Source of the DNA: Platanthera guangdongensis
Lineage: Eukaryota > Streptophyta > Magnoliopsida > Asparagales > Orchidaceae
DNA: 64,000 nucleotides
Direction of reading: 5' to 3'
NCBI GenBank assembly: GCA_039583875.1
Contig: CM077160.1
Span: 109,011,530-109,075,529, forward strand
Shown here: positions 11,551 to 22,498 of the stretch, piece after piece
Layout: each line of letters opens with the position of its first letter
Position numbering within the stretch: position 1 is the first letter of the stretch
Made by a program: the position numbers and the translations under genes
The notes under the pieces: model-generated
Databases searched by the model: none
Told to the model about the DNA's origin: nothing
What the model saw: only the letters and a program-made list of their open reading frames with translations

Positions 11551-13917
11551 TCAAAGTACAGGATGCTTGTCAATTGGCTGGCTGATCACATCAACTAAGT
11601 CTGGACTCTTCCTCTTTAGTGCAGATGCTTGTGATCCTTCACCCCGTTCAGTTGTTCTCCTTTCAGCATTCTTGGCCTTGATTTCTTTTCTCTTGAAGTA
11701 TAATAAGGGTTTGAGAAGATATTTGTATGGCATCCTATTTGGATTATTCTTTCAAACCAAATTTTCCTTGAAAGTTCTTTCCCTCAGAGACTGTCTTTCT
11801 AAATGCTTGATCCATTCCTCTTGCAGGATAAATGCTGTCAATATTTTTTAATATTTGTCTATGATCTATCCAAGTATTGATGATGATTGATTGAGAATCA
11901 TCACTCCAATATTCAAAGTCTTGGTATTGTGCTAGTTCAGCTCTCTTCATGGACATGAACTCCTTATGCAGCATGAGTCCTTCTCTTTTCCTTTTCTTGG
12001 CCAGCTGAACATCCTGAGTTACCCTCTCTCGAGCTTCAAAATCAAAGTCAGATGACATGTTAGCATCTAGCAGAGGTAAGTGGAGATCAATCCCGATTCC
12101 TTGCAGAACTCATAGAGCTTGCTCTACAGTGATTCCATCGGCCTTTCTGGCTTCTTCAAAACTTCTATTTTCTAGGTGCAGGGAGTTGGTCTCAAATCTG
12201 CTTGACATAGTCTGAGAAATATTTTAATTATCCCCCAAAATAACATCTCTAGATTCTTCAGCTAGATGCATAGCTTGTAGCTGAGTAGAGTACACATAAT
12301 CTTTTAACTAGATGCATAGCTTGTAGCTGAGTAGAGTACACATAATCTTCAATGTGATCCACTCCTTGTCTGATAAATTCATCAGTCTGACTCACATACT
12401 ACTTCACACTGGTCATATCTAGTGCAATCAGCCTTATACTTTCATCCATTGAAGTTAGGATCTTCACATTCTGGTGCACTGTGCTAGCTGCTTTATCAAA
12501 CCATTTTGTGATTTCTGCATTTATATGTATGGTATCACCTTTCAGGAAATCTAAATCATCCATGATTTCAGCTTTTCCTTTTTGGACTAAGATCTCAGCT
12601 TTCATTCTTTTTTACTTTCTCAACAATGTTGGTTTCAAAGATGTTGCTTGCTAATCCAATAGAGCTTTCAGAGATGAGAGAATTGAGTTATCAGTGGTTC
12701 TTAAGGATGGTTAATTGTGTGATACTTTAGGTGATACTTCAATAATAACTTGTTTAAGCTGATCCCCAGGTCCTTTTGACTAGCCAACTCAGTGTGAGCT
12801 GCTGTCTCGGCCTTTAGGGACAAAGGGAAGATTTCTCCCAAAGCAGGTACCTCAGATTGAGGCTCCCCCTCATTATGATCATCATCTCCACTTAAGAAGT
12901 CTTCCAAAGAAATAATCTTCTCCTCTCCAGTATTCTCCCCCTCAGCTGGGGCACTGGACTTTTATTGATCAGCTACCTCCCCCTCAGCAGATGCAACCAC
13001 TCTCAGAGGAGTGTTTATATCAGCTAAATCAAGATTAACTTGAATGCTTATATCTTGAAGATTTTCTTCATCCTCAATAGAAGGTGACAAGTAGAGATTG
13101 TGGATGGGTTCACTATCCTCTTGGTCATCAGCACTCTTGCTCCCTAATTTAGATTTAGAATCTTCTTCCACAACCACCTTCTTTCTTTTATCTTCTTCTT
13201 CTCAGTTTGACCTTTGGAAACACCATGATGTATCTCTATAATGTCTTGATATCCATTCTTTTCATATAATGGATCCGCATACCTCGTTTATTATTGAAAT
13301 TCCCAGGATAGACATTGTTCAGATATAGGGAAAGAATCCTACCCATATTTGGTACTTGAAGACTGTCCAATAATTTCTAAAATACCACTAAGGCCCAATT
13401 GATTTTTCTTCTGAGGAATAACTCTTGTGACCAACTCAAACATGGACTTAAAAATCCTATCATGTGAACCAATCTTGCAGAGAATGGCCTTTCCTATGAT
13501 ATATGCCAGCAGTTTGCCTCTCTGGTTGAAATACTTTCTTTCTAGAGAGCCATATCTCTCTCCACAAAACTCATACCAGTTCAAGACATCAACTGTTTCT
13601 TGAGGTAAAATCTCCTAGTCCTCTTCTATATCAACAGACAGAAGATGTAATGTCTGGGCAATCCTATTAGTGCTAATTATAATATTTACATCGCCTATCT
13701 TACTCTTAAAAGAATTCCCAGATGAAGATACCTTTGCATGTGAATAAAAATTCAAAACTTCATCTTTTAGAATCGGGCAGGGCTCCAATAGAATGAATTA
13801 TAGACCAGCGGCATCCATCATACTGGTAACTTTCTTGATTTCCTTCGAAGCATTCTTGAATCCAAATCTCATTACTTCATATCTGTCATGCAAGATCCTC
13901 ACATGTTTTGTCTCCAT
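11551..13917 (-). pseudogene. Env-like / extra ORF of Sirevirus E, decayed
   Basis: This gene lies between pol and the 3' LTR, the place of the env-like ORF of Sireviruses; its function is unknown. The likely start is the ATG at 13917. The N-terminal part (FGFKNASKEIKKVTSMM; VLNFYSHAKV; then GKLLAYIIGKAILCKIGSHD at 13340-13584) aligns with the env-like gene of D (55803 downward). Acidic and Ser/Glu-rich segments follow (13177-12701), then a K/E/R-rich, probably coiled region (12605-11744) ending near 11551. Several stops and shifts break it. No membrane segment is visible, so 'env-like' is positional only. A 46-bp-period tandem duplication at 12262-12349 disrupts it further. Confidence 0.65.
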
Positions 13918-14183
13918 TTGACTGAATACCTAATCATTGAGAACGTAGAGAAAGACAGAGCGAATTCGACGGTCTTCTAGGGTTAGAGGCTTTATGTCCT
14001 TAACTAATCCCTTGACTTATGTGTGTGTGTGTGTGTGTGTGTTTGTGTGTCTATATATATATATATATGCCCGCACCTTGGGTGATCATAAAAATGATCT
14101 GACGACTGAAAATGATTTAAGAACAAAGATAACATCTGTCACTAACGATATCGTTGTCACGGAGAGGTATCGTTGAGTATCCT
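13918..14183. other. Sirevirus E spacer with microsatellites
   Basis: This is untranslated sequence of E between pol and the env-like gene, cut at 14184 by F. It holds a (TG)n tract at about 14021-14040 followed by (TA)n at 14052-14067. I see no gene. The last five bases, ATCCT (14179-14183), are the left target duplication of F. Confidence 0.6.
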
Positions 14184-14580
14184 TGTAACGCCCCCGGTTT
14201 TTCTGTGCTTTGTTTGATCTTTGGCTGGCGTTACGATGGCGTATTTCCGGCTCTTTGCCGATATAGAGCGTGGTTTTAGCTCTTAGGGTTCCTTGTGTAG
14301 CCTGTTTGTAGCATGTTAGCAAGATTCCCCAGCTAGTCGGAGTCCGTTTGATGACTCGGTTGGGCCTCTTAGGGAATGCTTGTGTTTTTGGCTTCGGGTG
14401 GTGATATCCCGGGTTTTGTTCGTCGAATGCTAATTTCGACTTCGCAGTTGTGTTCGTAGCGCGGGTTTTTAGCTGCAATGTGAATTTCATCAATTTCCGA
14501 GATGTTTCGGGTCTCGCATCATTTTGATATTGCGTGTAAGTAATTAATATGTATTGATTGTTTATTATTAAAACTGATGC

Positions 14581-14590
14581 CTATATATAG
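14581..14590 (+). promoter_or_regulatory. TATA box of F 5' LTR
   Basis: CTATATATAG lies about 400 bp into the LTR and is conserved in the 3' LTR at about 22894-22903. It would place transcription start near 14610-14620, just before the GC-rich R/U5 part. This is position-based inference. Confidence 0.6.
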
Positions 14591-15157
14591 CCTTGGGTTA
14601 GAAATTAGGGCTCGGTTCATTACCTCTTTCCTTTTTCTCTTTTGGAAGGAGCCGCCGCCTGTACGAGAGGAAGAGAACCGCCGGACTACCCTAGCCTTCG
14701 GACGCCGATTCCTGGAGATTTAGCGGTCGAAATTCGATTTCGAGAGTGGATCTGGATTGCTCTCGCCTGGATCTGCATTCTTTCTGTTCCTCGGCTTGGT
14801 GCTCTGCGACTAGATCCGAGAGTGAGGGAAGTTGCCGACCAAGCTTTTCTGGTATTGAGGCAAGTGATGTTCCCTCATCCTTGCCATAGCTGATCCTTGT
14901 TTTCTTCTTGATTAAATTTTATCTCTCCCCTATTTAGATCCTAGGTGTACGCTAGGGTTCATCCCCGATTATACTGTGGTTAGTGTAGAGAAGTTCCAGT
15001 TAAATCTCAGGTTTTCCTGAGAGATGTGTCTATTAGGGACGAATTTGGTACGGTTCAGGTCGAGTAGTTGCTATTGCCGATGGATGAAGAAATTCTAGAG
15101 AGAGGCCTGGTTCTCATTTTGGTTGGTTGCTGGGTCTGGCGTCGGTAGCCAGTCGGG

Positions 15158-15627
15158 GTGTCGACACTTCGTGTCGACACCAGCCAGTCGTGGTGTCGAC
15201 ACTTTGTGTCGACACCGGCCAGTCGGGGTGTCGACACTTTGTGTCGACACCGGCCGCGGTAGTTTCGACACCTTGTGTCGACACCGGCCGCGGTAGTGTC
15301 GACACTTTGTGTCGACACCGGCCAGTCGGGGTGTCGATACTTTGTGTCGACATCGGCCGCGGTAGTGTCGACACCTTGTGTCGACACCGGCTGCGGTAGT
15401 GTCGACACTTTGTGTCGACACCGGACAGTCGGGGTGTCGACACTTTGTGTCGACACCAACCGCGGTAGTGTCGACACCTTGTGTCGACACCGGCCGCGGT
15501 AGTGTCGACACGTTGTGTCGACACCGGCCGCGGTAGTGTCGACACCTTGTGTCGACACCGGCCGCGGTAGTGTCGACACCTTGTGTCGACAGCGGCCTGT
15601 TGTGGTGTCGACACATCGTGTCGACAC
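15158..15627. repeat. GTGTCGACAC array, F 5' LTR
   Basis: Fourteen tandem units of 34-35 bp. Each has two copies of the 10-bp palindrome GTGTCGACAC separated by three bases (usually TTT or CTT), followed by a spacer of two main types, CGGCCGCGGTA or CGGCCAGTCGGG. The array holds roughly 28 SalI-type GTCGAC cores. It lies in the transcribed part of the LTR, so the RNA could fold into many hairpins. The repeat keeps several frames open on both strands, which explains the accidental frames here. Confidence 0.95.
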
Positions 15628-17005
15628 TGGTTGCTGCGCTGGTTTTGGGTCAGGTAAGACTCGGGGTTGGTCCGGGTTAGGCGTGCAAGGCCGCGTCGGT
15701 TGGACCCGACATTTTTGTCGTGGGTTCGTGTGTCTCTTTAGGATTGTTAGTGTGACTTTTCCCTAGGGGGGGTATTGGGTGTTCGGCTAAATTTTTGCAC
15801 GCCGACTCTTGGGTTGTGGCAGGTGGTGGAGTTTTGGTGGCCTCTGGAGGGGTGGTTTTATGTGGAGAGCTGTGGCCACCGCCTTTTGCCCCAGTTTGGG
15901 TTGGCGTGTGTGGGACCCTAGTGTTGCCACTGTTTGACCCCTTAGCCCTTTATGGATTTGGTTTTGGTTATGTATTCAGACCTATGTTTTGACCTCTGCC
16001 ATAACCCGCGTGTTAGGACTGTTAGTTCCTTTCCTTTTTATGGCTTCTTCTTTTGGCACATATGTATATGTCTTGATGCTGTTGCATGCTCTTTTGGTAG
16101 GGCATATTGGTTTTATTGCTCGCACTTGGTGTGCTCTGTGTGCTTTAGACATTACTCTTTTCTTACTGTCATCCCCTTTCTTTTGCTTATAGCAGTTGTT
16201 GCCGGGATTGGTAAACCCTTCTTATCTGTTCATAAATCTAATGCTCTATATACCTTTTTGATTGTTTTCTTGCTGAGGTGTTCTTTTCTTGAATGCCTCA
16301 GGTCCAGGTGGTAGCCAGTTCAGCGACTAGTTCTTTTGGAGGGGCTTGTCGGTAGCCTCTTGGGTAGCTGAGTTAGCTGATCCCCGATTTCTGTGAGGTA
16401 GTTCTTTACCTTTCTGTATAGACATACATACTCACCAGTGGGTTTGTGTCAGGTTGTTTACGCCCACTGGTGGCTTCTTGCGATGCTGGTATGAACTTAA
16501 ACTGCTATTTTTGCCTATATGTGTTGTTTACTTGCTCCTGTGAAGGATTTATGCTAGGTTGCATGTTAGATATTTTAAACCCTAAAAGTATTATTATATG
16601 TACCTCATGCATAACATATTTATAAAACAAAGACACTATTCTTCCTTAGCGTAAAAACACTATCTTTTATACTTACTATATTCACCTTAGAGTCGTGCAT
16701 ACCATGAGTCGTCCCTCGGGGACACTTATGCTCGTTTAGGGTGTCAACTTAATTGAACCAAAGTATTTTCCGCTGCGTAAAAATATACATTTATTTGTGG
16801 ACTAGCTGATCCACCGTGCCGAGGGATACGACCTTTCAACATAACTGGTTTTCTTTCATAATTAATCAACGATTTCCCTTAAAAACAAAGGTCTGGAGTT
16901 TTGCCTGAGCATGAGCGGTTATCCCCTGCACGACGTGGCATCACAGCACGTGTTTCCTCTTGCTCTGATACGATTTCATCGTTGAGAAAATGCGGGTTGT
17001 GACAG

Positions 17006-17017
17006 TTGGTATCAGAG
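17006..17017 (+). other. Primer-binding site of F
   Basis: TTGGTATCAGAG begins one base after the LTR end and matches the complement of the initiator tRNA-Met 3' end, as in most Tekay-type elements. Minus-strand DNA synthesis would start here. Confidence 0.9.
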
Positions 17018-17162
17018 GGAGGTTGCTTGACAAATGGTCGTGCAACCTTTCCCTTGTTTGCATTAGTGGCTAGCGTCATACCATACACACACTGATATGT
17101 CATCATCACGTCTTGGCTGAAGCACGAACACTACACTCATGAGCATAAAGAAGTATACAAGA

Positions 17163-17547
17163 CATATTATGTAGTATGAGATGCATAATATGTGTTTGTA
17201 TATGAATCCACTATAGGAGGCAACATGTGAGGGTTATGTAGTATGTGATGCATAACCTCACCACATGAATGCGGCTAGCACGTTTTCTTTTTTTTTTGTT
17301 GCATGGGAATGTTATGTAGTATGAGATGCATAACATTTTCATGTGTACGTCGCCCATGGCATGCATTAAGGCCATTTTTTTAGAATGCATAGCACATCAT
17401 GCGTAGCATAACATTTCATAAGCACAACGTGTCAAGCTAAAGATTTGCATGATGACATATATACACGCATGGTTTTAAGTCAAACAGAATACAAGTGCAT
17501 GCATTCATGGTTGAGGCACATGAGTTAGTATGATGGTGCTGAACCAT
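17163..17547 (+). repeat. Structured leader hairpins of F
   Basis: Between the PBS and gag lie three hairpins with a constant loop TAGTATG[AT]GATG closed by TATG/CATA but with different outer stems: 17163-17171/17184-17192 (CATATTATG), 17228-17238/17251-17260 (TGAGGGTTATG, one bulge) and 17302-17316/17329-17343 (CATGGGAATGTTATG, two mismatches). A looser fourth (17507-17512/17542-17547, ATGGTT/AACCAT, loop containing TTAGTATGATG) follows. Retroelement packaging and dimerisation signals lie in this position; that role is inferred. The remainder of 17018-17696 has no gene. Confidence 0.65.
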
Positions 17548-17696
17548 CTTAGGTCAAGCATAACATCATCATGGTAAAAATAACTCCCAGAGCAAGTTTT
17601 GCAGTTGAAGTTCATATTTAAGTGTGTTTGTCTGTACCGGGTAGTTTTGTTCTAGCTGTTGGGCTAGGTTTTGTCTAAAGCTGGTGCGATTATAGG

Positions 17697-18911
17697 ATGG
17701 CGAGATGTCCTGCGACGAGATCAACCCCCCAATCTGAGGGTGAGACGTCAGGAGCGCAGAGCGATGCGTTAGTAGAAAGCCTGCGATAGAGTAATGAGGC
17801 ATTATCGAGGCAGGTAGTGGCTATGCAGGCTCAGATTCAGTCCCTTGTAGCAGTGGTGGCGGGACAGATTCCAAGAGCTCAGGATCCCGCTGAGGGGGTA
17901 GCTGTTCCTGCCCCTTCCGCTCCTCCCGTGCCTTTGGTTGTGGTGCCCCCGGAGATGGCATTCATATCTCAGTTTCAGCGGCTTAGGCCCCCTACTTATG
18001 ATGGGCAAGCAGATTTCATGATTTTGGATGACTGGCTGATTACCATTGAGGAGATGTTCTCTTACTCAAGGATTACGAACGATCAGAGAGTGATGCTCGC
18101 TGCCTACCAGCTCAAGGGCTTAGCAAAGAATTGGTGGTTGAGGGAGAAAGAGAGCTTGGTGGCAGGCTGCTCTTGGGAGTCATTTAAGGTGATGTTGTTA
18201 AGTAAGTTTCTGCCTTCAGTCGAGCGGGACCGGCTAATGAATAACTTTCTTCATTTAAAGTAGAGGAAACTTACGGTTAGTGAGTATGAGATTGAGTTTA
18301 GTAAGTTGAGTCGGTTTGCTCCTGGTCTGGTGAGTGTTGAGGCAGACCGAGTTAAGCGATTTCTGGGTGGACTAAGAAGCGACATTCAGCAGTTAGTGAA
18401 TGCCTACGGAGCAGACAGTTATGCCGGTGTGGTTGAAGCTGCCTTGAGGGTTGAGGACATTGAGAATGCCAAGAATAGAGGCCAGCAGTTGAGGAAGGAT
18501 AAGCAGAAGTCCGGTGGAGGGAAGAGCCCTCAGGAACCTGATGCTGTCTCGAGAAAGAAGATCAAAGAGGATTGTAGTTTTTGTGGCCGGCCAGGCCACC
18601 CCTTTGAGAAGTGTTTCAAAAGGTTGGGAGCGCAGAAGAAGGAACAGGTGCACGCGATTCAGGGTGTTTCCAGGGGAGACTTGGTGTGTGCCTTGTGTGG
18701 GAGGAAGGGGCATGAAGTTGCCCGATTCTGGTTAAAGGATGAAGTCTGTTTTCAGTGTGGGCAAAAGGGTCATCTCAAGACAAGGTGCCCACAGCTCCAG
18801 CCTGTTCTGCAGCCAGTTCCCCTCCAGGCTCTACCACCGCCTCAGCAAATGGATAAAGGAAAGGGGAAGCTGAATGTGCTTTCGGCAGACGAAGCAAGGA
18901 CCTCGACCCAG
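17697..18911 (+). CDS. gag: Gag of Tekay element F (two in-frame TAG)
   Basis: Gag builds the particle and binds RNA. The start ATG at 17697 gives MARCPATRSTPQSEGETSGA in frame with the rest. A capsid core follows (FQRLRPPTYDGQADFMILDD; AKNWWLREKE; LSKFLPSVERDR), then SEYEIEFSKLSRFAPGL and three zinc knuckles: CSFCGRPGHPFEKC, CALCGRKGHEVARF (last Cys replaced by Phe) and CFQCGQKGHLKTRC. TAG codons interrupt the frame at 17787-17789 and 18261-18263, both where glutamine (CAG) is likely. The frame runs on to a TAA at 19023-19025. Protease follows in another frame, possibly joined by the intron at 18912-18996. The retained-intron tail ([20 protein letters not shown]) is hydrophobic. Confidence 0.85.
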
Positions 18912-18996
18912 GTTATCTCAAGTTCGACTCCTCCCCAATCGTTTCATTATGTTCCCTTTTTGGTTGTAGTTTTCGTTTTAGCGCTTGTCTCCTTAG
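18912..18996 (+). other. Candidate intron between gag and protease of F
   Basis: An 85-nt, T-rich segment starts CAG|GTTATC and ends TCTCCTTAG|ATG. Its removal would join the gag frame (last codon CAG, 18909-18911) to the protease frame (ATG, 18997) without a shift, since 85 is 3n+1 and the frames differ by one. An alternative pair, GTTCGA (18922) to TTCGTAG (19015), 94 nt, also restores the frame. Unspliced RNA would encode Gag only; spliced RNA Gag-Pol. This is the logic known for the Ogre intron, which lies elsewhere (protease/RT). A plain frameshift mutation is the alternative. Confidence 0.4.
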
Positions 18997-21900
18997 ATGC
19001 GTGTGCAATTCGTAGGACGATTTAAGGTAAAGAACCGCTGGGCGCACGTTCTCTTTGATTCAGGTGCTACCCACTCCTTTGTGGCTAGAGCTTTCGTGGA
19101 GCGGTTTAGTTTGGGCCTGGATCGTGTTGGTGGTGCCTTCTACGTTAAGTTCCCCTCCGGTGACTCTGTGGTTACGGACCTGGGTGTCCTCGATTGTCCG
19201 ATTTTGTTGGGAGAATTTCTAGCAAAGGCAGATCTGAAGGTGATTGACCTGGAGGATTTCGACGTTATTTTGGGCATGGACTAGTTGTCAAGGTACGATG
19301 CAGTTATCCAGTGCAAGGGTAAGCGCTTGGACTTCGTCAAGGACAACGGTCAGCCAGGGAGCGTTTATGGATATTCTCTCCAGGAGTTTCCAATCATTTC
19401 TGTGGTACGTGCTCGGAAGTTGCTTGATTCTGGCTGTTTTGCCTGTTTGGTCTCTCTGGTAGGGTCGGTTGTTAGTGTGCCACGTTTGGAAGAGATTCAT
19501 GTGGTGTGTGACTTCTCTGATGTGTTTCCTGACGATCTTCCCAGTCTTCCACCCGATCGAGATGTCGAGTTTATGATAGATTTGGAGCCAGGCACGCATC
19601 CTATTGTAAAGGCGCCGTACCGGATGGCCCAACGAGAGCTGGAAGAGTTGCGAATCCAGCTGGATGAGATGTTGGCAAAAGGTTTCATAAGGCCGAGTTC
19701 TTCGCCTTGGGGTGCACCAGTGCTGTTCGTTAAAAAGAAAGATGGGTCGATGAGGTTATGCATCGACTGTAGAGAGCTGAACAAGGTTACTATGAAGAAC
19801 AGGTACCCTTTGCCGCGAATCGACGATTTGTTTGATCAACTGCGTGGTAGCTCCGTGTTTTCCAAGATTGATCTTCAATCGGGCTATCACCAGTTGAGGA
19901 TTCGGGAGTCAGATGTTCCGCGGACGGCGTTCCGCTCTCGTCATGGGCATTTTGAGTTTTTGGTTATGTCATTTGGTTTGACTAATGCGCCCTCAGCTTT
20001 TATGGATTTGATGAACAGAGTTTTCAAGGATTTTCTAGATAAGTTTGTGATTGTCTTTATAGACGATGTTTTGGTGTACTCTAAAGATGCGGAGGAGCAT
20101 GATCGACATTTGCGTCTAGTCTTGGCGACCCTGAGGAACCATAAGTTATACGACAAGCTGAGCAAATGCGAATTTTGGTTGCCTCAAGTTTCTTTTCTAG
20201 GCCACGTGGTTAATAAAAAGGGAATATCATTGGACCCAGAAAAGATCATTGCTGTTATGGAATGGGCGAGACCTGTTACTCCCAAAAAGATCAGAAGCTT
20301 CTTGGGTTTGGCTGGTTATTATAGAAGATTTGTAGAGGGATTCTCTACTTTGTCCGCGCCATTGACCAAGTTGACGCAGAAGAATGTAGCCTTCATATGG
20401 GATGGCAAGTGTGAGAAGGCTTTTGAGGAACTAAAAAGAAGGCTATGTTCGGCTCCAATTTTGTCTTTGCCTACGGAGGGTAGTGAGTATGATATATATG
20501 TGGATGTGTCGCATGTCGGACTGGGCTGCGTCTTGATGCAGGGCGGGAAGGTGATTGCGTACGGGTCGAGGCAGCTAAAGACTCACGAGAGGAATTACCC
20601 TACGCATGACCTGGAGTTTGCAGCTGTGATCTATACGCTGAAATTGTGGAGGCATTTGCTATATGGCTCGCAGTGCAAGATTTTCACGGATCATAAGAGT
20701 TTGAAGTATGTCTTCACTCAAAAAGAATTGAATTTGTGCCAGCGGCGATGGTTGGAGTACGTGGCCGACTATGATGTTGAAATCCAGTATCATCCGGGCA
20801 AGGCTAATGTGGTGGCCGATGCCCTGAGTCGGAAGTCAGGGAAGATTTTCAATCTCTCTGCCGAGCGTCTAGTGGAAGAGTTCCTTTTGATGGATATTTC
20901 TGTGGGAAGCTGCGATTCGCAGAATAGCTTGGCAGTGGCAGAACCTTCGTGGATTGCGCTTACGAGACTGCATCAGAAGGATGATCCCGATCTTCTGCAT
21001 TTGTATCTTCGAGCTGAAAAAGGTGAACTACCAGATTTCTCTATAGATGATGCGGGTACCTTGAAGTATCGTGGCAGGTTTTGCATCCCCGCAGTTGGAG
21101 ATATCCGGGATATGGTGTGCAGAGAAGCCCACGGATCTAGTGTTGCCTACCATACAGGGTCTACCAAGATGTATCATGATTTAAAGCAGATTACCTGGTG
21201 GTGTGGGATGAAGAGGGACATAGCCAGATTTGTTTCTGAGTGTTACACTTACAGGCGTGCGAAAGCCGACCATGGGAGGCCTGGTGGCAAACTGACTCCC
21301 TTGGAGATTCCGACGTGGAAGTGGGAGAGTATATCGATGGATTTCATTACAGGCTTACCGAGATCTCCTAAGGGGCATGATTCAGTTTGGGTAATCGTAG
21401 ATAGATTGACGAAGAGTGCTCATTTTGTACCATTTAAGATCGATTATCCGATGAGGAAGATAGTCGAGTTGTATCTGGAAGAGGTTGTCAGATTGCATGG
21501 TGTACCCGTAAGTATCATATCAGATCGAGACTCTAGGTTCACGTCTCGTTTTTGGAAGAGCCTCCAAGAGGGGTTGGGTACAGATTTGAGATACTCCACA
21601 TCTTATCATCCGCTGACCAACGGTCAGACGGAGCGAGTAAATCAGATTGTGGAAGATATGATCCGATGCTATATTCTGGACCATAGAGGAGCGTGGAACG
21701 AGCGCTTGCGGCTTATGAAATTCGCATATAACAACAGTTATCAAGAAAGCTTGCAAATGGCTCCTTTTGAAGCTTTGTATGGGAGGCGCTGCAGGACTCC
21801 CTTGTTTTGGGCAGAGCTTGACGAGGGACCTTTGTTGGGTCCAGAAGCGCTCGAGGAGATGGAAACCGCTGTGAAGCTTATTCGGGAAAAGCTTCAGTTA

Positions 21901-22374
21901 GCCCAGGAGAGATATGAGAAGAACGCCAACCGGCGTAGATCGGACTTGGAATTTGTTGTGGGGGACTCGGTGTTCTTAAAGGTCTCCCCGTTGATCGGAG
22001 TCAAGTGGTTTGGCAAGAATAGGAAGTTGGACCCGAGGTACGTGGGGTCGTTTCCGATTGTTGAGCGGATTGGGATATCAGCTTATAGGCTGGCTTTGCC
22101 CGCAAATTTCCCTGGCGTGCATGATGTCTTCCACCTCAGTCAGCTGCGGAAATGTGTGCTGAATGACAGGCAGGTTTTGGATTCTGTGCCTCAGTTGGAG
22201 CCGAATCTTTCTTATGTGGAGGTGCCTGTCCGCATTTTGGATTCTCAAGTTCGTGCATTGCGAAAGAAGACTATTCCTATGGTTAAAGTTTTATGGAGGA
22301 ATCAGGGTGTGGAAAGCGCGACTTGGGAATTGGAGTCGGCTATGAGGGAGGCTCACCCTCATCTGTTTCCCTGA
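18997..22374 (+). CDS. pol: Protease-RT-RNase H-integrase-chromodomain of F (one TAG)
   Basis: This is the polyprotein that matures Gag, copies RNA and integrates DNA. Protease: [11 protein letters not shown] with the D-S-G active site (near 19060), then VILGMD and a TAG at 19282-19284 where tryptophan is usual. The frame then runs 1029 codons (19285-22374). By residue of that part: RT with D196 and F-I-D-D at 258-261; RNase H acids D407, E444, D469, D512; integrase zinc site H616, H623, C653 but Y656 in place of the last Cys; catalytic D686, D747, E783 with exact D-35-E spacing; GSF in place of GPF near 921-923; chromodomain about 978-1027. Apart from the stop and C-to-Y change it looks functional. 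Confidence 0.93.
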
Positions 22375-22483
22375 GCTTGTGCCTGGTATGCTCTGTTTTA
22401 TTCTTATATAGCCCTTCCCTGGTTGTTTCTCTCTCCTTCTTGATAGGAGTGTTGTGGGTAAAGTTTCGAGGCGAAACTTCCTT

Positions 22484-22498
22484 TTAGGGGGAGTGGCT
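22484..22498 (+). other. Polypurine tract of F
   Basis: AGGGGGAGTGGC lies directly before the 3' LTR (22499). This is the expected primer site for plus-strand DNA synthesis. Just upstream is GGCGAAACTTCC, about 110 bp after the pol stop. Confidence 0.85.

Larger units (their letters stand above)
14184..17004 (+). mobile_element. 5' LTR of F
   Basis: It starts TGTAACGCCCCCGG and ends GGTTGTGACA, directly before the PBS. It carries a TATA box (about 14582), GC-rich transcribed sequence, the 14-unit GTGTCGACAC array (15158-15627) and long T-rich stretches (15950-16300). Many frames are open in the array and the T-rich part on both strands; they have no family resemblance and I do not call them genes. 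Confidence 0.95.

Noticed and set aside
15055..15627. Overlapping frames of 160-190 codons on three minus-strand frames, similar ones at 23369-23916
   Set aside because: They are products of the GTGTCGACAC repeat, which lacks stops in most frames; no start context, domain or conservation supports a protein.
15158..15627. CRISPR-like direct repeats with spacers
   Set aside because: The spacers are themselves repeated, units are contiguous minisatellites inside an LTR, and the genome is a plant.
15952..16314. Hydrophobic 120-codon frame in F LTR (and 24278-24604)
   Set aside because: T-rich DNA encodes Phe/Leu/Val by composition; the frame is disrupted between the two LTR copies and has no recognised family.
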